This document shows positions 31,912-39,168 of a stretch of DNA of 64,000 bases, in pieces. The translations under genes and the position numbers were made by a program. The notes under the pieces were generated by a model that worked only from the letters and a program-made list of their open reading frames with translations, ran no database searches and had not been told where the DNA came from. This stretch comes from Planobispora longispora (GTDB lineage: Bacteria > Actinomycetota > Actinomycetes > Streptosporangiales > Streptosporangiaceae), in assembly GCF_016863135.1 (NCBI RefSeq), contig NZ_BOOH01000036.1, forward strand, positions 62,001-126,000. The letters are read 5' to 3'. Numbering within the stretch: the stretch's first letter is position 1; every line of letters starts with the position of its first letter.

Positions 31912-33279
31912 ATGCGACCGACGTCCCGACCGACCCGCCTGCTGGCCCTCGCCGTCGCTCTCGCGACCGTCCCCCTGGCGACCCTCGCGACCGCGGGGAA
32001 CGCGGCGGCCGCGGCCGCCGCTCCGGCGATCGTCGCCGCCCCCGAGATCCCCGACAGCCCGGCGGGCAGGCAGCTGCGCTGGTTCCTCGGCGCGCCGGAC
32101 CGGGCGCCGCTCGCGGAGAGCGAGGTGGCCGAGCACTTCAACGCCGCCTACCTCAAGCAGATGACCGTCGAGGGCTTCAACACCTTCCTGTCGCAGGTCA
32201 AGGGGCTGAAGCTGGAGAAGCTGACGAAGGTCGGGCGCACCGCCCTGACCGGCACGGGAACGATCGGCGGCCAGGAGTTCACGATCCAGATCGCCGTGGA
32301 CGGGCAGGGGAAGATCAACCTGCTCGGAGTGGTCCCTCCCGAGCAGCCCCTCCCCGCCGCCCCGCGGAACTGGGCGGAGCTCGACGCCCGCCTGCGCAAG
32401 GTCGCCCCCGAGGTCGCCTTCGCCGCCGCCGAGATCGACTCCCGGGGACGGTGCGAGGTCGTCCACGGCCTCTCCGCCGACAAGGTCATGCCCCTCGGTT
32501 CGATCTTCAAGGTCTACGTGCTGGGCGCGGTGGCCGAGAAGATCCGCGACGGGAAGCTGAGCTGGGACAGCGAGCTCACCATCAAGCCCGAGTGGAAGAG
32601 CCCGAGCGAGGGCGGCCTGTACGAGCGTCCGGACAACAGCACCGTCACGGTCCGAGAGGCCGCCAAGCTGATGATCTCGATCAGCGACAACACCGCCACG
32701 GACATCCTCATCCACACGGTCGGCCGCAAGGCCGTCGAGACCAAGGTCCGTCAGTGGTCGGGGCACGCCGAGCGGAACATCCCCTTCCTCACCACCCGTG
32801 AGTGGGCCCTGCTCAAGGCGAAGAACTATCCGGAGCAGGCGAAGAAGTACCTCTCGCTCGACGTCGCCGGCAAGCGCGCCTACCTGAAGAACACGATCGC
32901 CAAGCAGTCCTTCGAGGGCCTCCAGCCGTGGAAGGAGCCCCGGGAGATCCACACGATCGAGTGGTTCGGCTCGCCGCGCGACGTCTGCCGGGCCTTCGCC
33001 GGGATCCTGTCGCTGAAGAGCAAGCCGCTGCACGAGGCCATGTCCGCCAACGACCTCAACATCGGGCTCGACCGGAAGAAGTGGCCGCTCGTCTGGGCCA
33101 AGGGCGGCTCCGAGCTGGGGGTCCTGGACCTGGCCTACCTCGCCCGCTCGGCGAAGGGCCGGACCTACCTGGTCACCTCGCTGACGAACGACCCGAAGAC
33201 GCCCCTCGACGAGTCGAAGGCCGCCCCCGAGCTGATCTCCCTCGACAGGGGCGCGTTCGCCCTGGTCGCGAAGAAGTAG
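31912..33279 (+). CDS. Secreted class A beta-lactamase-like serine hydrolase
   Basis: The 455-residue protein has a Sec signal peptide (about 1-35, ending in an Ala-rich cleavage region) and an N-terminal NTF2/DUF3887-like domain (about 50-140). The hydrolase domain (about 155-455) carries SIFK (196-199), SDN (257-259) and KGG in place of KTG (about 396). It has the complete serine-enzyme triad, but overall it is longer than a true class A beta-lactamase (about 290). The common annotation is serine hydrolase; a resistance role is unproven. It is divergent from the histidine kinase and ends before a strong terminator. Confidence 0.87.
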   Translation: MRPTSRPTRLLALAVALATVPLATLATAGNAAAAAAAPAIVAAPEIPDSPAGRQLRWFLGAPDRAPLAESEVAEHFNAAYLKQMTVEGFNTFLSQVKGLKLEKLTKVGRTALTGTGTIGGQEFTIQIAVDGQGKINLLGVVPPEQPLPAAPRNWAELDARLRKVAPEVAFAAAEIDSRGRCEVVHGLSADKVMPLGSIFKVYVLGAVAEKIRDGKLSWDSELTIKPEWKSPSEGGLYERPDNSTVTVREAAKLMISISDNTATDILIHTVGRKAVETKVRQWSGHAERNIPFLTTREWALLKAKNYPEQAKKYLSLDVAGKRAYLKNTIAKQSFEGLQPWKEPREIHTIEWFGSPRDVCRAFAGILSLKSKPLHEAMSANDLNIGLDRKKWPLVWAKGGSELGVLDLAYLARSAKGRTYLVTSLTNDPKTPLDESKAAPELISLDRGAFALVAKK

Positions 33280-33306
33280 CCGACCGGGCCCGCCCGATCA
33301 GGTCCA

Positions 33307-33345
33307 CAGCCGTACACCGCGCTCGGTGAGCGCGGTGTACGGCTG
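33307..33345 (+). terminator. 18-bp perfect hairpin terminator
   Basis: Arms 33307-33324 and 33328-33345 pair without mismatch around a 3-base loop, 27 bases after the serine hydrolase stop. It has no T-run. Confidence 0.85.
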
Positions 33346-33454
33346 CGCCGCCGGGAGCCGGGAGTGCGCGGGGACGATCCCCGGCGTGTCCAGCCGTCCC
33401 CGCCGGCAGCTCTTCCACGCCGATTGCCCATGATCGATGAAAATGACATGCGGC

Positions 33455-33460
33455 TAGGCT
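33455..33460 (+). promoter_or_regulatory. -10 box TAGGCT of a likely leaderless gene
   Basis: TAGGCT ends 6 bases before the GTG at 33467, with no ribosome-binding site. Confidence 0.45.
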
Positions 33461-33466
33461 GCCTTT

Positions 33467-33901
33467 GTGGGGATTCGACGCCGGCGCCTGCACCGGAGTG
33501 TGTTCGTCGCCGCGGGCGTCTACAACATCGCCTGGGGCTCATACGCGGCGGTCGATCCGCAGTGGCTGTTCCGGTTCGCCGGCATGACGCCGCAGAACCA
33601 TCCGCAGATCTTCATGACCCTCGGCATGGTGCTGGGGCTGTACGGCGTGCTGTACCTGGACGTGGCCCTGCGGCCCGCGCACGGGTTCCTCGTCGCGGCC
33701 GTGGGGCTGGCCGGCAAGATCCTCGGCCCCCTCGGCTGGCTGTGGCTCGTGACCACCGGCCGGTGGCCCGCCTCCACGGGAATCCTCGTGATCACCAACG
33801 ACCTCGTCTGGTGGCTCCCCTTCGCCGTCTATCTACGGGACTCCTGGCCGCACTGGCGCCGGGACCGGGAACAGGGCCGCCTGGCGGACAGCGCGGGCTG
33901 A
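33467..33901 (+). CDS. Small four-helix membrane protein of unknown function
   Basis: The 144-residue protein from a GTG start has about four hydrophobic segments (9-30, 48-66, 70-92, 104-126) and a charged C-terminal tail. AGVYNIAWGSYAAVDPQWLFRFAGM and GLAGKILGPLGWLW are distinctive, but I do not recognise the family. It probably has a leaderless message. It is monocistronic: a terminator lies upstream and the DeoR gene has its own AT-rich control region downstream. Confidence 0.75.
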   Translation: MGIRRRRLHRSVFVAAGVYNIAWGSYAAVDPQWLFRFAGMTPQNHPQIFMTLGMVLGLYGVLYLDVALRPAHGFLVAAVGLAGKILGPLGWLWLVTTGRWPASTGILVITNDLVWWLPFAVYLRDSWPHWRRDREQGRLADSAG

Positions 33902-33970
33902 CCCCGACGCGCCACCGGCTCCCGCCGGGCCCTCCCGCCCCCTCCTTCCGAACGGGCGCCCCCGCACATC

Positions 33971-34011
33971 TTGTTTTCCCACACACTCGGGTGTAAACAA
34001 AGATAAAACAA
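33971..34011. promoter_or_regulatory. TTGTTTT ... AAAACAA operator region of the PTS operon
   Basis: Perfect 7-bp inverted arms (33971-33977, 34005-34011), with an additional AAACAA at 33995-34000, sit in an AT-rich island 27-67 bases upstream of the DeoR-type regulator. TTGTTT-type arms are typical of DeoR-family sites such as GlpR and SugR, so this is the likely autoregulatory operator. Confidence 0.6.
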
Positions 34012-34037
34012 CGCGGAAACGGCGGTGAATCAACACC

Positions 34038-34799
34038 ATGTACGCCGAGGAGCGGCAGCAGGAGATCCTGCGACGTGCACGGGAGGCCGGACGCGTCGAC
34101 GTGGTGACGCTGGCGGAGGAGTTCGCCGTCACCACGGAGACCGTCCGCCGCGACCTGACCGTGCTCGAGCGCGCAGGCGTGCTGCGCCGCGTGCACGGCG
34201 GCGCCATCCCGGTGGAGCGGCTGGGCTTCGAGCCGGCCCTGGCCGCCAGGGACGAGGTGATGATCCAGGAGAAGGAGCGCATCGCCAAGGCGGCCCTCGG
34301 CGAGCTGCCGGAGGACGGGTCGGTCATCATCGACGCCGGCTCGACGACGGCCAGGCTGGTGCAGGCCCTCCCCGCCGACCGGGAGCTCACGGTCATCGTC
34401 AACTCCCCGCCCCTGGCCACCGTGCTGGCCGCCCGGCCCAACCTGAGCGTCATCATGCTGGGCGGCCGGGTCCGCGGGCGCACGCTGGCCACCGTCGACG
34501 ACTGGGCGCTGCGCCCGCTGGCCGGCCTCCACGTGGACGTGGCGTTCATGGCGACCAACGGGTGCTCGATGACGAAGGGGCTGACGACGCCCGACCCGGC
34601 CGAGGCGGCGATGAAGCGGGCCATGATCGGCGCGGCGCAGCGCAGCGTGCTGCTGGCCGACCACACCAAGTTCGCCAACACCTACCTGGCCCGGTTCGCC
34701 ACCCTGTCCGAGATCGACGTGGTGATCAGCGACACCGGCCTGGACGCGGTGACGGCGGCCGAGATCGCGGCCGCCGGGCCCGAGGTGGTGCGGGCATGA
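34038..34799 (+). CDS. DeoR-family regulator of the PTS operon
   Basis: The 253-residue protein has an N-terminal DeoR helix-turn-helix (6-57: QQEILRRAREAGRVDVVTLAEEF, then TTETVRRDLTVLERAGVLRR and VHGGA). The C-terminal sugar-phosphate sensor domain (about 78-235) has the ISOCOT motifs IDAGSTT (about 96-102) and LLADHTKF (about 207-214). It is expected to repress the operon and release DNA on binding a phosphorylated sugar such as fructose-1-P or tagatose-6-P. It is the first gene of the operon, and its stop overlaps the kinase start by 4 bases. Confidence 0.92.
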   Translation: MYAEERQQEILRRAREAGRVDVVTLAEEFAVTTETVRRDLTVLERAGVLRRVHGGAIPVERLGFEPALAARDEVMIQEKERIAKAALGELPEDGSVIIDAGSTTARLVQALPADRELTVIVNSPPLATVLAARPNLSVIMLGGRVRGRTLATVDDWALRPLAGLHVDVAFMATNGCSMTKGLTTPDPAEAAMKRAMIGAAQRSVLLADHTKFANTYLARFATLSEIDVVISDTGLDAVTAAEIAAAGPEVVRA

Positions 34800-35737
34800 T
34801 CGTGACGCTCACCCTCAACCCCAGCCTCGACCGCACGATCGAGGTCGGCTCCCTGACCCGCGGCGCGGTCATCCGCGCCGCCGCGGCCCATCTCGACCCC
34901 GGCGGCAAGGGGGTCAACGTCTCCCGCGCGCTGCTGGCCAACGGGGTCCGCTCCCGTGCGGTCATCCCCTTCGGCGGCGACGAGGGCGGGCGTCTCATCG
35001 GGCTGCTCTCCGCCGAGGGCATCGACATGGTCACCGTCCCGGTGACCGGCCCGACCCGCTCCAACGTCGCGCTCGCCGAGCCCGACGGCACGATCACGAA
35101 GATCAACGAGCCGGGCACGGAGCTGTCCGCGGCCGAGCTCGACGCCGTCGCCGAGGCGGTGCTGGGCGCCGCCGGCTCGGCGGACTGGGTGGTCGCCTCG
35201 GGCAGCCTGCCCCCGCAGGTCCCCACCGACCTCTACGCCCGGCTGTGCCGCCGCTTCGCCCACGCCGGGATCCTCGTCGCGATCGACACCAGCGGGCCCG
35301 CGCTGACGGCCGCGTTGCCCGCGCGCCCCGCCCTGGTCAAGCCGAACCGCGAGGAACTCGCCGAGGCCACCGGCATGGCGATCACCGTGCTCGGCGACGC
35401 GATCGAGGCGGCGGGCAGGCTGCGCGCCATGGGCGCGGGAACGGTGCTGGCCAGTCTCGGCGCCGACGGCGCGGTCCTGATCCAGGATGACGGGGTCTGG
35501 TACGGCGAGGGCCCCGTCGCCGAACCGCGCAGCGCGGTCGGCGCCGGCGACGCCATGCTGGCCGGCTTCCTGGCCGCCGGGGCCCGCGGCGAGGCGGCGC
35601 TGGCCGAGGCGCTGGCCTGGGGCACCGCGGCGGTGGGGCTGCCCGGCAGCCGGATGCCCGGCCCGGCCGACATCCGCCGCGACCACATTCGCACCTCCAC
35701 GGCCGATCCGGCCCTGCCGCTGCGGTCCGGGGGCTGA
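34796..35737 (+). CDS. PfkB-family hexose-phosphate kinase (1-phosphofructokinase or tagatose-6-phosphate kinase)
   Basis: The protein has 313 residues starting in the ATGA overlap. TLTLNPSLDRTIEV (4-17), LDPGGKGVNVSRAL (33-46) and SAVGAGDAMLAGF (about 244-256, catalytic Asp in GAGD) are the signatures of the FruK/LacC branch. It phosphorylates fructose-1-P at C6 or tagatose-6-P at C1. The operon's zinc dehydrogenase would make a ketose phosphate from a polyol phosphate, so tagatose-6-P kinase fits galactitol, and fructose-type activity fits another polyol. The sequence alone does not decide. Confidence 0.88.
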   Translation: MIVTLTLNPSLDRTIEVGSLTRGAVIRAAAAHLDPGGKGVNVSRALLANGVRSRAVIPFGGDEGGRLIGLLSAEGIDMVTVPVTGPTRSNVALAEPDGTITKINEPGTELSAAELDAVAEAVLGAAGSADWVVASGSLPPQVPTDLYARLCRRFAHAGILVAIDTSGPALTAALPARPALVKPNREELAEATGMAITVLGDAIEAAGRLRAMGAGTVLASLGADGAVLIQDDGVWYGEGPVAEPRSAVGAGDAMLAGFLAAGARGEAALAEALAWGTAAVGLPGSRMPGPADIRRDHIRTSTADPALPLRSGG

Positions 35738-35804
35738 CAGCGGCGCGCCACCACCCCCCGACCGGCTCCCATCGCGCCGGTCACCCCGGAAGGAGCACCA
35801 TCAG

Positions 35805-37043
35805 ATGACCACCGACTACACTCCCGCCGTCCAGGGGACAGGGGTGAGAGCCGCCGTCCAGCGCTTCGGCGGGCACCTCGCCGGCATGATCATGCCGAAC
35901 ATCGGCGCGTTCATCGCCTGGGGGTTGATCACCGCCCTGTTCATCCCGACGGGCTGGCTGCCCAACGAGAGTCTCGCCGCCCTCGTCGAGCCGATGGTCA
36001 AGGTCCTGCTGCCCGTTCTGATCGGCTACACCGGCGGACGGATGGTCCACGGCCAGCGCGGGGCCGTGGTGGGCGCGGTCGCCACCATGGGCGTGGTCGT
36101 CGGCGCGGAGGTGCCGATGTTCCTCGGCGCGATGATCATCGGACCGCTCGCCGCCTACGTCCTCAAGCTGGTCGACGGTTTCGTCCAGGAGCGGACGAAG
36201 ACCGGCTTCGAGATGCTGGTGGACAACTTCACCGCCGGCATCGTCGGCGGCGGCGTCGCGCTGCTGGGCGTGTGGGGCGTCGGCCCGGTCATCGAGGCGG
36301 TGACCAAGGCGGCGGGCGAGGCGGTCGGCTGGCTGGTGGGCCACAGCCTGCTGCCGCTGGCCTCGGTGCTGATCGAGCCGGCCAAGGTCCTGTTCCTCAA
36401 CAACGCCATCAACCACGGCGTGCTCAGCCCGCTGGGCGTGGCCGAGGCCAGTGAGCAGGGCGAGTCGATCCTGTTCATGCTGGAGACCAACCCCGGCCCC
36501 GGCCTCGGCCTGCTGCTGGCGTTCATGTTCTTCGGCCCTCGGATGCTGCGTCCCAGCACCCCGGCCGCGATGATCATCCACTTCTTCGGCGGCATCCACG
36601 AGATCTACTTCCCGTACGTCCTGATGAAGCCGCGCCTGATCCTGGCCGTCATCGCCGGCGGCGCCGCGGGGATCTTCACCTTCCCCGTCACCGGCGCGGG
36701 CCTGGTGGCCCCGCCCTCCCCCGGCAGCGTCTTCGCCTACTTCGCCGTGACCCCCAAGGGCGGCTGGTTCGGCTCCATCGCCGGCATCCTCGCCGCCACC
36801 CTCGTCTCGTTCGCGGTCGCCGCGCTCCTGCTGGGCCTCGGCCGGGGCGAGAAGGACGAGCCCGAGCAGGACACGGTGGAGAACGCGGAGGGCGCCGTCC
36901 CGCAGGAGACCTCCCCTGCCACCGCGTCCGCCACCTCGCCCACCGCCCCGTCCGCCGCCCCGTCCGCCGCCCCGTCCGCCGCCCCGTCCGCCGCCCCGTC
37001 CGCCGCCCCGTCCGCCGCCCCGTCCGTCACCAAGGAGGCATGA
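35805..37043 (+). CDS. PTS mannitol-type transporter subunit IIC
   Basis: The 412-residue membrane permease of the mannitol (MtlA) EIIC family has MIMPNIGAFIAWGLITALF (about 27-45), FLNNAINHGVLSPLG (about 198-212) and HFFGGIHEIYFPYVLM (about 264-279). The GIHE motif is the sugar-binding hallmark. Unlike E. coli MtlA it ends after the IIC domain, with IIB and IIA separate. The C-terminal tail (about 350-412) is disordered and ends in six SAAP repeats and a short charged end. AAGGAG lies before the ATG. It moves and phosphorylates a hexitol. Confidence 0.93.
   Translation: MTTDYTPAVQGTGVRAAVQRFGGHLAGMIMPNIGAFIAWGLITALFIPTGWLPNESLAALVEPMVKVLLPVLIGYTGGRMVHGQRGAVVGAVATMGVVVGAEVPMFLGAMIIGPLAAYVLKLVDGFVQERTKTGFEMLVDNFTAGIVGGGVALLGVWGVGPVIEAVTKAAGEAVGWLVGHSLLPLASVLIEPAKVLFLNNAINHGVLSPLGVAEASEQGESILFMLETNPGPGLGLLLAFMFFGPRMLRPSTPAAMIIHFFGGIHEIYFPYVLMKPRLILAVIAGGAAGIFTFPVTGAGLVAPPSPGSVFAYFAVTPKGGWFGSIAGILAATLVSFAVAALLLGLGRGEKDEPEQDTVENAEGAVPQETSPATASATSPTAPSAAPSAAPSAAPSAAPSAAPSAAPSVTKEA
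36951..37022 (+). repeat. Six perfect 12-bp tandem repeats encoding SAAP
   Basis: The unit TCCGCCGCCCCG is repeated exactly six times near the 3' end of the EIIC gene. Perfect identity suggests recent expansion by slippage; length changes would stay in frame. Confidence 0.9.
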
Positions 37044-37046
37044 CCC

Positions 37047-37355
37047 ATGGCCGCCATCGAGAGCAAGGACATCCGCAAGATCGTCATCGCCTGCGACGCG
37101 GGAATGGGCAGCAGCGTCATGCTCGCCTCCCAGGTCCGCAAGCAGCTCAAGGGGGAGGGCGTCGAAGTGGTGCACACCCCGGTCAACTCCATCCCCGGCG
37201 ACGCCGACGTCGTGCTGTGCCACGCGGGCCTGGCCGACCGGGCCAGGGCCTCGGCCCCGGGCGTCGTCCTGATCCCGTTCCAGGTCTTCATCGGCGATCC
37301 GGCGGTGACCCGGCTGGTCGACACGATCAAGAAGGGCGGAACCGTCGATGCGTGA
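37047..37355 (+). CDS. PTS mannitol-type subunit IIB
   Basis: The 102-residue cytoplasmic phosphocarrier has Cys16 in IACDAGMGSS as the phosphorylation site, as in MtlA-IIB. It takes the phosphate from EIIA and gives it to the sugar during transport through EIIC. AAGGAGG overlaps the end of the EIIC gene, and its own end overlaps the EIIA start by 8 bases, so the three subunits are translated in step. Confidence 0.93.
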   Translation: MAAIESKDIRKIVIACDAGMGSSVMLASQVRKQLKGEGVEVVHTPVNSIPGDADVVLCHAGLADRARASAPGVVLIPFQVFIGDPAVTRLVDTIKKGGTVDA

Positions 37356-37800
37356 GACGGCTCCGCTCCCCCTCGACCCGCGCGCCGTACGGCTGGACGC
37401 CTCGGCCGCCGGCCGCGACGACGCCATCGCGCAGTGCGGCCGGGCGCTGGTGGAGATCGGCGCGGTCGAGCCCTCCTACGTCGAGGCCATGCTGGAGCGG
37501 GAGCGCTCGATCTCGACCTACGTGGGCGAGGAGGTGGCGATCCCGCACGGCACGCTCGCCGCCAAAAACGTGGTGCGTCACGACGCGATCTGCGTGCTGC
37601 GCTTCCCCGGGGGCGTCGACTGGGACGGCGAGCGGGTGACGGTCTGCGTCGGCATCGCCGCCCGCGGCGACGGCCATGTGCGGCTGCTGTCCGAGCTCGC
37701 CCAGATCCTGATGGACCCCGACCGCGCCCGGGCCCTGCGCGAGGCGGACGAGGTCTCCGAGGTGGTCCGGCTGCTGCACCCGACAGAGGAGGACCAGTGA
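37348..37800 (+). CDS. PTS mannitol/fructose-type subunit IIA
   Basis: The 150-residue protein has His67 in EEVAIPHGT as the phosphorylation site of the EIIA-Mtl/Fru family; SISTYVGEEVAIPHG is characteristic. It passes phosphate from HPr to EIIB. It overlaps the IIB gene at its start and the dehydrogenase at its end (GTGA). Confidence 0.93.
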   Translation: MRETAPLPLDPRAVRLDASAAGRDDAIAQCGRALVEIGAVEPSYVEAMLERERSISTYVGEEVAIPHGTLAAKNVVRHDAICVLRFPGGVDWDGERVTVCVGIAARGDGHVRLLSELAQILMDPDRARALREADEVSEVVRLLHPTEEDQ

Positions 37801-38831
37801 AGGTCGCCCGTTTCCACGCCCCCGGCGACATCCGCGTCGAGGACGCCCCCGAGCCCGTCGCCGGGCCCGGGGAGATCAGGATCCGCGTCCGGAACTGCTC
37901 GACCTGCGGCACCGACGCCAAGATCTTCAAGCACGGCCACCACCACATCAGGCCGCCGCGGGTCATGGGGCACGAGATCGCCGGCGAGGTGGTCGACGGG
38001 GCGCGGGGCTGGGCCCCGGGCGACCGGGTGCAGGTGATCGCCGCGATCCCCTGCGGGACGTGCGGGGAGTGCCGCCGGGGCCGGATGACCGTCTGCCCGA
38101 ACCAGGAGTCGATGGGCTACCACTACGACGGCGGGTTCGCCGAGTACATGGTCGTCCCCGCCAAGGTCCTGGACGTGGGCGGCGTCAACCGCATCCCCGA
38201 CGGCGTCGGGTTCGCCGAGGCGTCGGTGGCCGAACCGCTGGCGTGCGTGCTCAACGGCCAGGAGCTGGCCCGGGTCGGCCGGGGCGACGACGTCGTGATC
38301 ATGGGGTCGGGCCCCATCGGCTGCCTGCACGTACGGCTGGCGCGCTCGCGCGGCGCGGCCCGGGTCTTCCTGCTGGACGTCAACCCCGAGCGGCTGGAGA
38401 TGGCCGCCGCGCTGGTCGAGCCGGACGCGGCCGTGCACGCCGAGGGCGGCGACTCCGCCGTGGAGCGGGTGCTCAAGCTGACCGAGGGCCGGGGCGCCGA
38501 CGTGGTCGTCACCGCCGCGGCCTCCGGCGCGGCCCAGGAACAGGCCCTGCGGATGGCGGCCCGCCAGGGGCGCGTCAGCTTCTTCGGCGGCCTGCCCAAG
38601 GACGACCCGATCATCCGCTGCGACTCCAACCTGGTGCACTACCGGGAGCTGACCGTCGTCGGCGCCAACGGGTCCAGCCCCGCGCACAACGCGCGGGCTC
38701 TGGAGCTGATCGCCGGCGGCGCGGTCCCGGTGTCCGATCTGATCACTCACCGGCTGCCGCTGCCGGAGGTCCTGGACGGGATCGGGATCGTCAGCCGCGG
38801 CGAGGCCATCAAGGTCACCGTCGAACCCTGA
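37797..38831 (+). CDS. Zinc-dependent medium-chain dehydrogenase, probably a polyol-phosphate dehydrogenase
   Basis: The protein has 344 residues from a GTG overlapping the previous stop, with GAGGAGGACCA as ribosome-binding site. Catalytic zinc ligands: Cys37 in STCGTD and His59-Glu60 in MGHE. The structural zinc cysteines CGTCGECRRGRMTVC lie at about 84-98. The NAD-binding loop is GSGPIG (about 169-174). Its place between EIIA and HPr argues for a substrate that enters by the PTS, so a galactitol-1-P- or sorbitol-6-P-type dehydrogenase is likelier than an ordinary alcohol dehydrogenase. Mannitol-1-P dehydrogenase normally belongs to another family. Confidence 0.85.
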   Translation: MKVARFHAPGDIRVEDAPEPVAGPGEIRIRVRNCSTCGTDAKIFKHGHHHIRPPRVMGHEIAGEVVDGARGWAPGDRVQVIAAIPCGTCGECRRGRMTVCPNQESMGYHYDGGFAEYMVVPAKVLDVGGVNRIPDGVGFAEASVAEPLACVLNGQELARVGRGDDVVIMGSGPIGCLHVRLARSRGAARVFLLDVNPERLEMAAALVEPDAAVHAEGGDSAVERVLKLTEGRGADVVVTAAASGAAQEQALRMAARQGRVSFFGGLPKDDPIIRCDSNLVHYRELTVVGANGSSPAHNARALELIAGGAVPVSDLITHRLPLPEVLDGIGIVSRGEAIKVTVEP

Positions 38832-38883
38832 CCCCCTCCCCTCCTCCCCTCCCCGAATCCCTCTGCGAGAGGAAGTCCCGAAG

Positions 38884-39168
38884 ATGCCGGAGAGAACAGT
38901 CACCATCGCCTCGCGCACGGGCCTGCACGCCCGCCCGGCCAAGCTCTTCGTGCAGGCCGCGCAGGCGCAGGGCGTCCCGGTCCGGATCCGCGTCGGCGAC
39001 GGCAAGCCCGCCCCGGCCACCAGCATGCTCGCCGTGCTGGCGCTGGGCGCCGTCCACGGCACGGAGGTCACCCTCGCCGCGGAGGGGCCGGGCGCGGAGG
39101 CCGCGCTCGACTCCCTGGCCGCGCTCCTGGCCCGTGACCTCGACGCCGAGGAGGCCTCCGGTGGCTGA
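38884..39168 (+). CDS. ptsH: Phosphocarrier protein HPr
   Basis: The 94-residue protein has the phosphorylatable His15 in TGLHARPA. The region of regulatory Ser46 reads ATSMLAVLALG (Ser47 here), so a serine is present, but its surroundings differ from the usual SIMGLMSLG. HPr carries phosphate from EI to EIIA. AGAGGAAG precedes the ATG. It overlaps ptsI by 8 bases. HPr within a sugar-specific operon suggests a dedicated phosphate relay. Confidence 0.94.
   Translation: MPERTVTIASRTGLHARPAKLFVQAAQAQGVPVRIRVGDGKPAPATSMLAVLALGAVHGTEVTLAAEGPGAEAALDSLAALLARDLDAEEASGG

Noticed and set aside
31687-33033. Upstream extension of the histidine kinase frame to about 1,036 residues
   Set aside because: The extra part is antisense to the serine hydrolase, which has a signal peptide and catalytic motifs; the kinase starts at 31686.
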